From Annona cherimola (Eukaryota; Streptophyta; Magnoliopsida; Magnoliales; Annonaceae), in contig CM059971.1 in NCBI GenBank assembly GCA_030490835.1, positions 71,194,224-71,258,223 of the forward strand: a DNA stretch of 64,000 nucleotides, in the 5' to 3' direction. The translations under genes were made by a program, and so were the position numbers. Of this stretch, positions 48,901 to 58,400 are shown piece by piece (the first letter of the stretch is position 1; every line of letters starts with the position of its first letter). The notes beneath the pieces are model-generated. The model searched no databases and was not told the DNA's origin. It worked only from the letters and a program-made list of their open reading frames with translations.

Positions 48901-51900
48901 ATTATTTGACAGGGTTAGATTGTTGGTATGCATGTGTGTGCATCTGCGGTTTTTTTCATTTGGACGAAGCCACTGCTTGATGGCAATTCATTGAACACGG
49001 GAATCAATTCTTGAACGTCGAGCATCTGAGACCCCGTGCGATACCAAATGCCCTAAGGTAGGTTTGCGCAAACACGCACTTCTGTTGTAACAAAATTATA
49101 GCAAGTGCAACAGGAAGATATAGAAAGGGTGAGAAATTGAGGTAATAACTTCACAAAATTCGAAGTTGGACTTGGACAGTGCATGAACTGTCACATAGAA
49201 ACCCCATGGCACTAGCGTGCCCACAACACCAGCAAGCGCATACACTCCCCTTGAAATTCACACAAGGGTGCAACCTGAGTTTGCTAATTTCGAATCAATT
49301 GAAACTCTATTCCTAATTATATGTACTGAGTTTGGGCCGCATTTAACTTGGGTTCATGTGTATTTCAGACTTGGTTTTAGGTTAAGAATTCAAGTTTATA
49401 GTTGGGTTAAACTTTAAATTTTTTATTATTTTATTTTTAAAATATAACTACTTCATATTTTTAAATAATGTAACATATTATCAAAATTAATAAATCAAAA
49501 TATATTATAACTTTGATTTTCAAAACAATATAAATAATAATTATTTATTAAAAATGAAAAAACAAAATCTTGTTTTACTCCATTAAATTTTATTAAAAAA
49601 TACAAGAAATCACTAATTTACAAGTTTTGTGAAAGTGAATGGATTAACATACGCCCAAAATTTTTTAAAAATATAAATATTCTATATAATTTTGAATTCA
49701 TCTTTAATGAAAATATTCAAAACAATGAAAAGATAATGAAAATTATTACATTATTTATTCAACATTATTAAAAACAAATGACTTAGAATAAATATTTTTA
49801 ATGATTAATATACGTATCAATTAAAAATACATACTAAATATTTATTGAACCTAAAAGACTATACATATATGTGATTGAATTAAAAATATAAATAAAATAA
49901 TCTTAAGCTAGATTTGGTATCGAGTTTGGATTTTTTGAAGACCAATTTACGTGAACCCAAACCCACCTTCTTTTTACTTTGGGTTCAAGGTGAAACTGAA
50001 TTTTCTAACGCAAACCAAGTTGCACGCTATGTCCACCTCCACGTTGACATGGGACATGGGCGCAGCGGTACCATGGGCTGTCCCCTGTGCATTATTCTAA
50101 TCCATTTTTATGGAAGCCGGCCCACTTCGCCCTGCCATGCACTGGCAGCGACGTGGGACCCAACAGACTCCACGGACTGTCCGCTCAGCTCAGCTGCTTT
50201 TGGGGTCGTTTGTTAACGTCTCAGCGTGGAAATATAGTTTTTCAATGGTATTGGTTTTTTAATGCTAATAATTATTTTATCAATTACATTATTTTTTTCA
50301 TTTTTACCCTTATATTCAAATCATTTTTCCTACCAACTACATATAACAAACCTATTTATTCCAACTATGTATCAATCATTTCTTATCAATCACACATTTC
50401 TCAAAATATTCTCTTTTTTATTTTCCATCATTTTCCACGATCCCACAATTTTACACATTACCAAACATCCCCTTAATCTTTTCATCAATTTCAAGCATTT
50501 TTTTATTTTATTTTTCTCAAGACAAACTTCTTCTCCGTCGACCTATCTTGTCCCTGACAAGTCGCAATCAACCTGCCCAGCTATAAGAGTTACGATCCAT
50601 CTGTATTTTTCGCACGTTTATACGAAATGTCCTTAAGTTCGAGCCTGTTGCCGACTATATAATATCTTATGTCTTTATTTCGGAGGCAATTTATCAATTC
50701 TCAATACATTTTATTAAATTTTTAACGTAATTTTATTTATTTTCAATACAATTTTACTTATTTTTAATACATATTATTACATTTTCATTTAAGATGTAGT
50801 TTCCATCCAATAATCTTTTATCATTTGAAACACCTTTTTATTATATTTAGTATTATTTATATTTTCATGCAAATTTTATTAATAAAATTATTTAATACTA
50901 AATATTAATTTAAAAATTGCATAGTTAATATTTAAACGGTTTAAGATATCATTTGTATATGAATAAATAATTTTATAAAGTATTATTATATATTTTAATG
51001 AAATTATTGTTATTTTTTAATGTATACGAGGATGAATTTAAATATTTTTAATAATTTAATATAAGTATATATTTTAAATAAATAAAGCACATACACATCT
51101 TTGATTTTTGATAAACTTTAATCTCCTAGTGAAAGAAATGAGGTTTAATAAGATACATCTACTGAATGTTTAATCAATTATCACGAAGTGAAAACTAAAC
51201 GAGGTTAGACAAAACTACTTCTATGCGACCTAAGTGAGCTAATTAGAAGAGAGGCTCATATTACAATATTTGAAGCATGCAAATACATAAATTCACTGGC
51301 TAATTTGCAATTATACAACATGGCAGAAGTCTATATTGCAACTTACACATGAACAACTAAAAATGCAAAATAATAATAATAATAATAATTATTATTATTA
51401 TTATTATTATAATAATAATTATTATTATTATTATAATAATAATAATTATTATTATTATAATAATAAATAATAATAAATAGTAATAAAATCACTTGTAAAC
51501 TTTCCAAAAAAAAAAAAAAACCACTTGTAAACTCTTTGAAAATGGTAATCAAGCAGGAAGAAAACAAAACAACACAACACAAACAGCTATTTGTAGGAAA
51601 GCAAAGCAAAAAATTAGCAGTTTCAACACCTAAAATCCCACATCAGTGAGCACAGCAAGCAAGCAAGCAGGGAAATCAAATAAAGAATACCTCTGACTCC
51701 AGCATTGTTAACCAACGCATCGATCCGGCCGAAAGCGTCCCACGCCTTCCGCACACGCTCGGCGATGACGGCTCCGGAGGCGGTGACGTCCAGTTCCACG
51801 GCGATGCATCTTCGTCCGGCCTTGTAAACGTGTGAGGAGCTCAAGCGATGTATTTCGTCGCAAAGAGAGTCGAGGCGGTCGGTTCTGCGAGCAGCGGCGA

Positions 51901-52042
51901 CGATCCTGCAACCGGCATTGGCGAGATCAAGGCAGAACTCGAGGCCGAGGCCGGACGAGGCGCCCGTCACCATCACAACCTTGCCGTCGAGCCGCTGCCA
52001 TGGCTCTGCCAACGAGCGTTTGGCTTCTCCGTCTTCCGCCAT
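45909..52042 (-). CDS. SDR2: plant short-chain dehydrogenase/reductase, 3 exons
   Basis: Exons 52042-51691, 47351-47122 and 46187-45909 (minus strand) join to 861 nt, or 286 aa plus stop. Donors AGAG^GTATTC and AAG^GTATGT and acceptors TGCAG^GC and AACAG^GTAATG keep the frame. Classical SDR features: TGASSGLG cofactor motif (26-33), NNAG (112-115), catalytic Asn138 (TNLTG), Ser167 (NISSI), Tyr182 and Lys186 (YVVSK), and SPGIF after the active site. The C-terminus [13 protein letters not shown] is characteristic of the plant group related to Arabidopsis At3g55290/At3g55310, often annotated as FabG-like 3-oxoacyl-ACP reductase. It should be a soluble NAD(P)(H)-dependent oxidoreductase; I see no clear transit peptide, and the substrate is unknown. 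ISSI is followed by Thr-Arg where the family usually has Ala-Gly. Intron 1 is 4339 bp and intron 2 is 934 bp, both with repeats. The start ATG at 52042 is the first Met of the conserved N-terminus. Confidence 0.88.
46548..47018. repeat. Tandem duplication within SDR2 intron 2
   Basis: Two copies (about 46548-46774 and 46806-47018) share AGGGGTATYGTRGT, AAACTTGGTTTATAGATAATAT-like and CATAAGATGTTCAAGTGGAG segments in the same order. The left copy is joined to AT-rich hairpin sequence beginning near 46435. Confidence 0.7.
47821..48192. mobile_element. Hairpin MITE in SDR2 intron 1
   Basis: The outer ends CCTGATCTTTTCAGGTCGG and, on the minus strand, CCTAATCTTTTAAGGCTGG match. The arms continue as GGACGCACGGAGACA-type sequence and then a long AT-rich palindrome (CTAGGTGTATTAAATATATA and its inverse), centred near 47995. 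ATCAT is shared by the two flanks, but a full target duplication is not clear. The element starts about 470 bp upstream of exon 2 and could form a strong hairpin in the pre-mRNA. Confidence 0.65.
48545..48845. repeat. AT-rich hairpin repeat in SDR2 intron 1
   Basis: TTTAATAAGATGGTTAATCT near 48590 pairs with the inverted ATTTACCATCTTATTAAAAAG near 48775. The outer parts (TCATCTTAGACTGG and GACAACCATCGTCCTCG) are weaker. Confidence 0.55.
49264..50029. mobile_element. Possible hAT-type element in SDR2 intron 1
   Basis: The left end AAGGGTGCAACCTGAGTTTG and the right end, on the minus strand TAGCGTGCAACTTGGTTTGC, are inverted repeats. The subterminal TTGGGTTCA words resemble those of the hAT elements at 44403 and 60601. 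The flanks do not give a clean 8-bp duplication. Confidence 0.45.
50202..50472. mobile_element. Probable Tourist-like MITE in SDR2 intron 1
   Basis: Left end GGGGTCGTTTG and right end CAAACATCCCC form an 11-bp imperfect inverted repeat. The interior is AT-rich and non-coding. Flanking trinucleotides are TTT and TTA, so the duplication is imperfect. Confidence 0.5.
51369..51486. repeat. AAT/ATT microsatellite with alternating strand
   Basis: Blocks of (AAT)n and (ATT)n alternate several times over about 118 bp, so the tract is internally self-complementary. It lies in intron 1 about 200 bp downstream of SDR2 exon 1. Confidence 0.9.
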
Positions 52043-52107
52043 TACTGCTCTATTTCTTTCTTACGCAGGACAGGGACAGGGACTGGGAACGGAAGGGAAA
52101 AAAGGAG

Positions 52108-52115
52108 CTTTTATA
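52108..52115 (-). promoter_or_regulatory. TATA box of SDR2
   Basis: TATAAAAG on the minus strand, about 66 bp upstream of the ATG at 52042. This predicts transcription starting near 52085 and a leader of about 40 nt. In the duplicated upstream block the corresponding sequence near 52964 is CATAAACG, so that copy has lost its TATA box. Confidence 0.65.
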
Positions 52116-52264
52116 GACGGCAGCAGAAAGAGAGGCCCCGGTGGGTGTGGAGGAGATGGAAATGGTTCTCTATAACCGGGTCGCAGAGTCGTTCGGTAAA
52201 CTTGTTACAGATTCCACGTCTATCAATATCTTATATAGTTTTTTATTTACATAAAAATTAATTT

Positions 52265-52560
52265 TAGACCGTATGTTTTTGGTATTGATAAGACTTTTAT
52301 ATGAATAGCTTTTTTGTACCGAAAGTTTTTAGAATAAAAATTTTTAAATTGATATAAAATAATGTAATGTGATATGATGGATAATAACAATAAGTCAAGA
52401 GAAGAAAGTTGAAATTGGTAGGTTAATTATACCGACAATTATATAGAAATAATTTAAAAACAGGATAATAGAATGAGAAGATATAAAAAATAACTAAAAA
52501 TAAGATAATCATCGATATTGAAAAAATTTTATGTTTGGCAAACATACTTAATTTAAATGT
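52265..52560 (+). mobile_element. Degenerate Tourist-like MITE (proximal promoter copy)
   Basis: Matches the family at 4854-5144 in its interior (GGTTAATTATACCGACAATTATATAGAAAT). Its orthologous copy in the distal duplicate is at about 53276-53850, so it was present before the duplication. Confidence 0.6.
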
Positions 52561-52904
52561 TTAAATACAACTTTAAAATTTTTATAGAATAGAAATGTTT
52601 CTATGAAATCGAGTTTTATAGAAGTGATTTTATAGAAAATTTTCATTTTTGAGATGTTGATGATTAATGTAAAATTCAATCAATTTACTATAATTAACAT
52701 CATCTATTTAATTAGGAGATTAAGTTTTATCTAAATATAATTTGTGCACAGGCTATGTTTGCTTAAAAAGATATATTTATGTGTAAATTAAAGAAAATGT
52801 TTAAATCATTCATATATTATAATATATTAATACTTAAAAAAATTATTTATTCAGATAGTATATTTTAAATGGTTTCAATATTAAAAATAGTGCAGCAACA
52901 GCGG

Positions 52905-54190
52905 CAGTTGGAGGAGAGAGCAGCACAGGGACCGGGAACGGAAGGTTAAAAAGAGCTCGCGTTTATGGACGGCAGCAGCAGGAGAGAAAGGGGGAGAGAG
53001 AGATTGACAATCCCATCACGTACATGTGGTGGAGGAGACGAAAATAGTACAATCCCATCACGTAATCCCATCACGTACGTGTGGTGGAGGAGATGGAAAT
53101 GGTTCTCGGTAACTGTGGTCGGTTCCGTAAACGTGTTACAGATGCCTATTTTTTATGACCGGGACCATTATATGACTGCCACGTAGCACTGATACAGTAC
53201 GTTACAAATGGATTTCACGTGTATTAATAAATTATATAATTATTTATTACATAAAAATTAAATTTTAGATAGGATGTGTTTGGTAAGTGGTAAAACTTTT
53301 GTATAAAAAGTTTGTTGTATGAAAAGTTTTTAGAATAAGGGTGTGCCAGGGAATAGGTAAAACTTCTAATAAAAAGTTGTGAAGAGTAAAAATTGTCAAA
53401 TGATGTGATGTGATATGATAGGGGTAATGATGAGTAGTAAAGATAATAAAGTTAAAATAGATAGGTTAGTTATTTGGGTAGTTGTGTAGAAATGATTGAA
53501 AAGCAGGGTAGTTGTGCAGGAAAATGTAAAAAAATAATTAAAAATTATAATAGTTGTGAAGAGTAAAAAATTTTAGATTGAAAAGTTTTAACTTAACATT
53601 TTTTAACCGTTGCCAAACATACCTTAAAGATTTTTAAAATTGTATAAAATAATATAATATAATAGAGATAATGATGATAAGTAAAAAGAATAAAATTAAA
53701 ACTAATAAGTTAGTTATATAGGTAGTTGTGTAAAAATAATTAAAAAATAAAATAGTTGTATAGAAAACGTAAAAAATAACTTAAAGTTAGGATAATCACA
53801 AATATTGAAAAATTTTAGTTTGAAAAATTTTTGTGTTTGCCAAACATACTTATAATTTAAATGTTTAAATATAACTTTAAAATTTTTACATAACGACAAT
53901 GCTTCTATGACACAGAGTTTTATAACAGTGATTTCATAGAATATTTTTCATTTTTGAGATGTTGATAATTAATGCAAATTCAATCAATTTATTATATTTA
54001 ACAGTATTCGTTTAGCTAGGAGATCAAGTTTCATCCGAATATAATCTATGCATAGGCTACATTTGCTTGAAAAATGTAAATTCATGTGTAAATTAAAGAA
54101 AATACTTAGACTCATTCATATATATTAGAATATATTATAAAATCACTTATCCATATCGTAGTGATATTTTAGATTATTTTAATATTGAAC
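52905..54190. repeat. Upstream region of SDR2, distal copy of the duplication
   Basis: Second copy of the 52050-52900 block. It is longer, mainly because of a nested 286-bp MITE (53339-53624) and an extra short repeat at about 53010-53100, CAATCCCATCACGTACRTGT followed by GGTGGAGGAGA, in two copies. Small open frames here (52965-53186 and others) are not genes. Confidence 0.8.
53339..53624 (+). mobile_element. Tourist-like MITE nested in an older copy
   Basis: Begins GGGTGTGCCAGGG and ends CCAAACATACCT, flanked by TAA at 53336-53338 and 53625-53627. Removing it together with one TAA restores AGAATAA-AGATTTTTAAA, which matches the uninterrupted sequence AGAATAAAAATTTTTAAA in the proximal copy near 52331. 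Confidence 0.8.
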
Positions 54191-54732
54191 ATACTACTTA
54201 AAAATTGAGATTAAGAATTGAATCATTTTATTATGTTGATTTTATACGCTTGTAGATGACTCTATGTACAGTGATATTAGGCAAATAATAGGATTTCTAT
54301 GATAATACAAATAATACTAAATATAATGGATGAAGTAAATTTTTTATTAATCATTTAAATGTTAAAAATAAAGAAGATTTCATAGAAATATCCCTATTTA
54401 TATAAACTTAAAATGTTGACTTTATCTCATATCCATGGACAAGAATTAGGAGAGTGTAGAAACTATCAACATGCTACTATGTTTAGCATGCTAACTATGA
54501 GATCTGATTCTTTGCACTCTGGTGCACTTAGGCTCCATGTACCTGGGTGCATTTAACCCATTTTAAAAAAAAATTTGAAAGTTTTTTTTATAAAAGTGTT
54601 AATCTAAGTGAATATAATATGTGTATTAATTTTTACCATTTTAAAATTTTTTAATATTTTTAAATTTTTAAAAATCAGTGGCATTTTTAATAATTTAAAT
54701 ACAAAAAATACGAGTAATACTTGTTACCCAAA
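54191..54732. repeat. AT-rich DNA with part of a hairpin MITE
   Basis: From about 54500 the sequence GATCTGATTCTTTGCACTCT, then GGTGCACTTAGGCTCC, resembles the left end and arm of the MITE at 62911-63307. The other end seems to be lost at the border of the satellite. No gene is seen in 54191-54500. Confidence 0.45.
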
Positions 54733-56010
54733 ATATTAAGGTAAATTTTATTAGATCTAATTATCTGGGTTTCAAATTCTGTAAGTAAGATATAAATGAC
54801 TTTATAAGGGTCTTAGGATCATATTACAAGTGTTAATTAGGATTAACTTATTAAAATCAAAAGTTAGATTCGGTTAGATATCGTTAGATGCTGTTAAATA
54901 TCGTTAGATCTGGTTAGATGATGTTAGATTTGATTATATATTGTTAGATGTCATTAGATGTTGTTAGTTGTCATTAGATTAAGATGGATTTCATTAAATC
55001 TAATCATCTGGGTTTCTAATTTTGTAATTAAAGTATAAATGACCTTATAAAGGGCTTAGGATCATATTACGAGTGTTAATTAGGATTAACTTATTAATAT
55101 CAAAAGTTAGATTCGGTTAGATATCGTTAGATCTGGTTAGATGTCATTAGATGTTGTTAGATGTCATTAGATTAAGGTGAATTTCATTAACTCTTATTAT
55201 TTGGGTTTGAAATTCTGTAATTAAGGTATGAATGATCTTATAAGGGGCTTAGGATTATATTGCTGGTGTTAAATTAAGATTAACTTTTAGTATCAAAAGT
55301 TAGATGTTGTTACATACGATTAGATGTCGTTAGATGTCATTAGATTAAGATAGATTTCATTAAATCTAATTATTTGAATTTTGAATTTTGTAATTACGGT
55401 ATAAATGACCTTAAAAGGGGCTTAGAATCATATTTCTGGTGTTAAATTATGATTAACTTATTAATATCAAAAGTTAGATTCGGTTAGATGTTATTAAATG
55501 TTGTTAGATATCGTTAGATCTAGTTAGATACTGGTAGATATCATTAGATGTTGTTAGATGTCATTAGATTAAAGTGGATTTCATTAAATGTAATTATCCG
55601 GGCTTTGAATTCTATAATTAAGGTATAAATGACCTTATAAGGGGCTTAGAGTCATATTACAAGTGTTAAATTGGAATTAACTTATTAATATCAAAAGTTA
55701 AATTCGATTAGATGGCGTTAGATGCTATTATATGTCATTAAATCTGGTTAGATATTGTTACATGTCGTTAAATGCTGTTAGATGTCATTAGATTAAGTGG
55801 ATTTCATTAAGTCCTATTATGCGGGTTTCAAATTCTGTAATTAAGGTATAAATGACCTTATAAGGAGCTTAGGATCATATTAAAGACATTAAATTAAGAT
55901 CAACTTATTAATATCAAAAGTTAAATATGGTCAGATGTCGTTAGATGTTGTTAAATCCTGTTAGATGCTATTAGATCCTATTAGATGCTGTTAGATTCTA
56001 ATATATTCGA
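54733..56010. repeat. Two-level satellite with GTTAGAT decamers
   Basis: About six higher-order units. Each has a conserved body (TTCAAATTCTGTAATTAAGG, then TATAAATGACCTTATAAGGG, then CTTAGGATCATATT, then TTAACTTATTAATATCAAAAG) followed by a variable number of about 10-bp repeats GTTAGATNNC. The body landmark lies at about 54774, 55017, 55210, 55383, 55607 and 55830, giving unit lengths of 171-243 bp; the difference comes from the number of decamers. Confidence 0.88.
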
Positions 56011-56279
56011 AAAATATAAAAATATTATTAAATTTTCAAAAAATTAGAAATAAATATTGAAATTGTTATTTTTGAGAGTAACTTAATTATATGAACTTTA
56101 AATAATATAACATAACTCCTTATATAAAATATATTTTTCAACTTTACCAATTATATTGAAATCTTATTAAAAAATAATTTTTTCTACATGAATAATTTTA
56201 AAAAAGGTCAAATAATGAAAAATTATGTCAACATATGTTTAAGTAGTTAATTCAGTAAATGAATAGAATAGATTGAGAT

Positions 56280-57716
56280 TTTGTGTACATATAATACAAA
56301 TTTTACCAAAAAACTAAACATACTCACGTTTTCAAACAAAAGTACTCACATCAAAAAATTACTACAATGCCCCTACTTCCTTTTTTTCTTGGGGAGAACT
56401 TCCCATGGGTTGGGCAGAAAAAAATCGCAAAAAAGAAACGGAGAGAACGGTAGAGGGAGAAGAAGAAAAGAAGAGGAGAGAAAGGAGAGGAGAGATGGAG
56501 GGAAGGAGAAGAGGAAGATAAGAGGAGGAAGAGGACTTTAAATTCCTAGGAATTTGAAGTTGGAGGATTTGGAAAAAAAGTGGGTGAAAATTGAGCTAAG
56601 TAATTTTTCGTTCTTTTTTATTTTTCTTATTTATTGTATTTGTTTAATATATTGTGATGGTATGAAAGAGATTTAGTATGAAATTAAGATATTAAAGTTA
56701 CAAATTTTAAACCCTAAAAGGGTAGAGGAATTGAATTTTTCATAAAGATAAAATATGAGTATAAAACCTAGATGGATAATTTTAAGATGATATTTGTGAG
56801 ATGAAATATAATTATTATTTTAAATATTTGATGCAATTGAAAGATAGATGTCTCCAGATAAGTGGTTAAAATTTAAGAAGGAGAAAATTAGGATATTTAA
56901 GGATGGAATTAAAGAAAATTATTTTGGAATCTTATTTAAGAATATCGTTGTTATTTTGATGTAGATTAAAGGAAAAGATATTAGAAAATCTTGAAGAGCC
57001 CAAAGTTGGATATTTGGAAAACATGCGAAAAAGGTAAGTAGGATTTTCTATTTTTATTAGGATGCTTAAGGATGTTGATGAATGTTTATTTTTCAGGCAT
57101 AGATTTTTTGTAACGAATTAGAAGTTTCATTTGAGATATTTATGAAAATTTCTTTATTGAGATATATGATTTTTTGGCTTTAATTATTTAATTAAGTTGA
57201 GGAGTATGAAAAATTTATTTCGAGTTATCAAAGGATATGTTTTAGCATGATGTATAAGTGCATTGCTGTATGTTGAGCATAACATATGATAATTCTCTAG
57301 GTAAGCCAAGGAAAAAGAGGAGTTGCGGTATAGCCATGTAAGATGTTTTATAATGATGAATCTACTTAGGTCGGGAGACATGTATGATGAGGATGATAAT
57401 GGATGAGGATGAGCAATTGCATTGCATGAGTACTTGCATGAACATAGTATGGACGAGCATATAAATTTTATAGATTTTTTATATTTGAGTTACTTTATGA
57501 AAATGATCTTTGTTTGGTTTAATATTTGAGTTTTATCACTGTCCTACTTATTGAGTTTGTTCGGACTCATGATTTCTTGTATTGATATTTTAGACGACAG
57601 AACCAAGATAGAAGCGTAACACAAGGTTGGTGCTCGACAAGAATGAAAAGAGATCTCAGTGGGTATATATGAATTATTATCCGAATGAGAAGATATCTCG
57701 GGACGAAACCTTTTGT
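56280..57716 (+). mobile_element. Ty3/gypsy-like LTR remnant
   Basis: A purine-rich leader at 56430-56535, a GGTAAGTAGG donor-like site near 57034, and TACTTATTGAGTTTGTTCGG followed by TTTTAGACGACAG at 57545-57600 give the typical layout of plant gypsy LTR/leader sequence. It runs straight into a polypurine tract and a second LTR start, as if the whole coding interior had been deleted. No target duplication found. Confidence 0.4.
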
Positions 57717-57729
57717 AAGGAGGGGAGAA
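57717..57729 (+). other. Polypurine tract before an LTR start
   Basis: AAGGAGGGGAGAA directly precedes TATAGTACTCGC. A polypurine tract right before the 3' LTR is the plus-strand primer site of LTR retrotransposons. The LTR's expected TG start would be TA here. Confidence 0.5.
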
Positions 57730-58400
57730 TATAGTACTCGCAATTTTTAAATTGCAACCCACAAGTACGTGGCATATATAAATGAAAATTTTGGGCCATG
57801 AAATTAATAAAATTAAAATTTTATTAATGGCTTAAAATTATAAAGTAAGAAAAGGGAGAATTAATAAATAAATAATAATGAGTTAGAGTGTTAATGTTGA
57901 ATGGAATAATAATAAAATGTATTATTTAATTTTAGATTAATTAATGAATTTCAGTCAAATAGTTTAATTTAAGTAATTAATTGATTTAAATTATTCAAAT
58001 TAATGAATGACTATGGTCTTAAATGCATATGGTGGGTATAAGTTATAAAATTTAAAATATTATGATTCATGACATATAAATATACACATGGCATATATAA
58101 GAAAAATAAAAAATAATAGTAAAGAGGTGTATCTACATATATACGTGTGTGGAGTACTGAAAGAAAAGAGGCATGCCGAGCCCCTTTCTCGTGAGCGAAC
58201 AGGGAGGGAGAGAACGAAAGGGAAAAGGAGAGAAGGAAAAAAAAATAAAAGAAGAAGAGGAAAGAGGAGAAAGGAGAAGAGGAGAGAGGAGACTGCTCGC
58301 CGTCCACACACCATCGCAGCCAATCATCCTATCACTGGCCGGAGGTAAGGAAGATGGTTTTTTTTTATTTTCTAAAGAAATTCCTACCAAATTATGTTCA
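57730..58400 (+). mobile_element. 5' part of a gypsy-like LTR with TATA box
   Basis: Starts after the polypurine tract. TATATAA is at 58094-58100, followed about 100 bp later by a purine-rich leader (58195-58295) and a GGAGGTAAGG donor-like site near 58341. The 3' end is not found; later sequence lacks the TTGAGTTTGTTCGG landmark. The many open frames in the GA-rich leader are spurious. Confidence 0.4.

Larger units (their letters stand above)
52050..52900. repeat. Upstream region of SDR2, proximal copy of a tandem duplication
   Basis: Co-linear with 52905-54190. Shared landmarks are GGGAACGGAAG, GACGGCAGCAG, GTGGAGGAGATGGAAATGGT, GTTACAGATTCCACGT-like, TTTACATAAAAATTAA, a Tourist-like MITE, then TTTTTGAGATGTTGATRATTAATG and GTGTAAATTAAAGAAAAT. 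This copy contains the TATA box actually positioned for SDR2. Confidence 0.8.
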
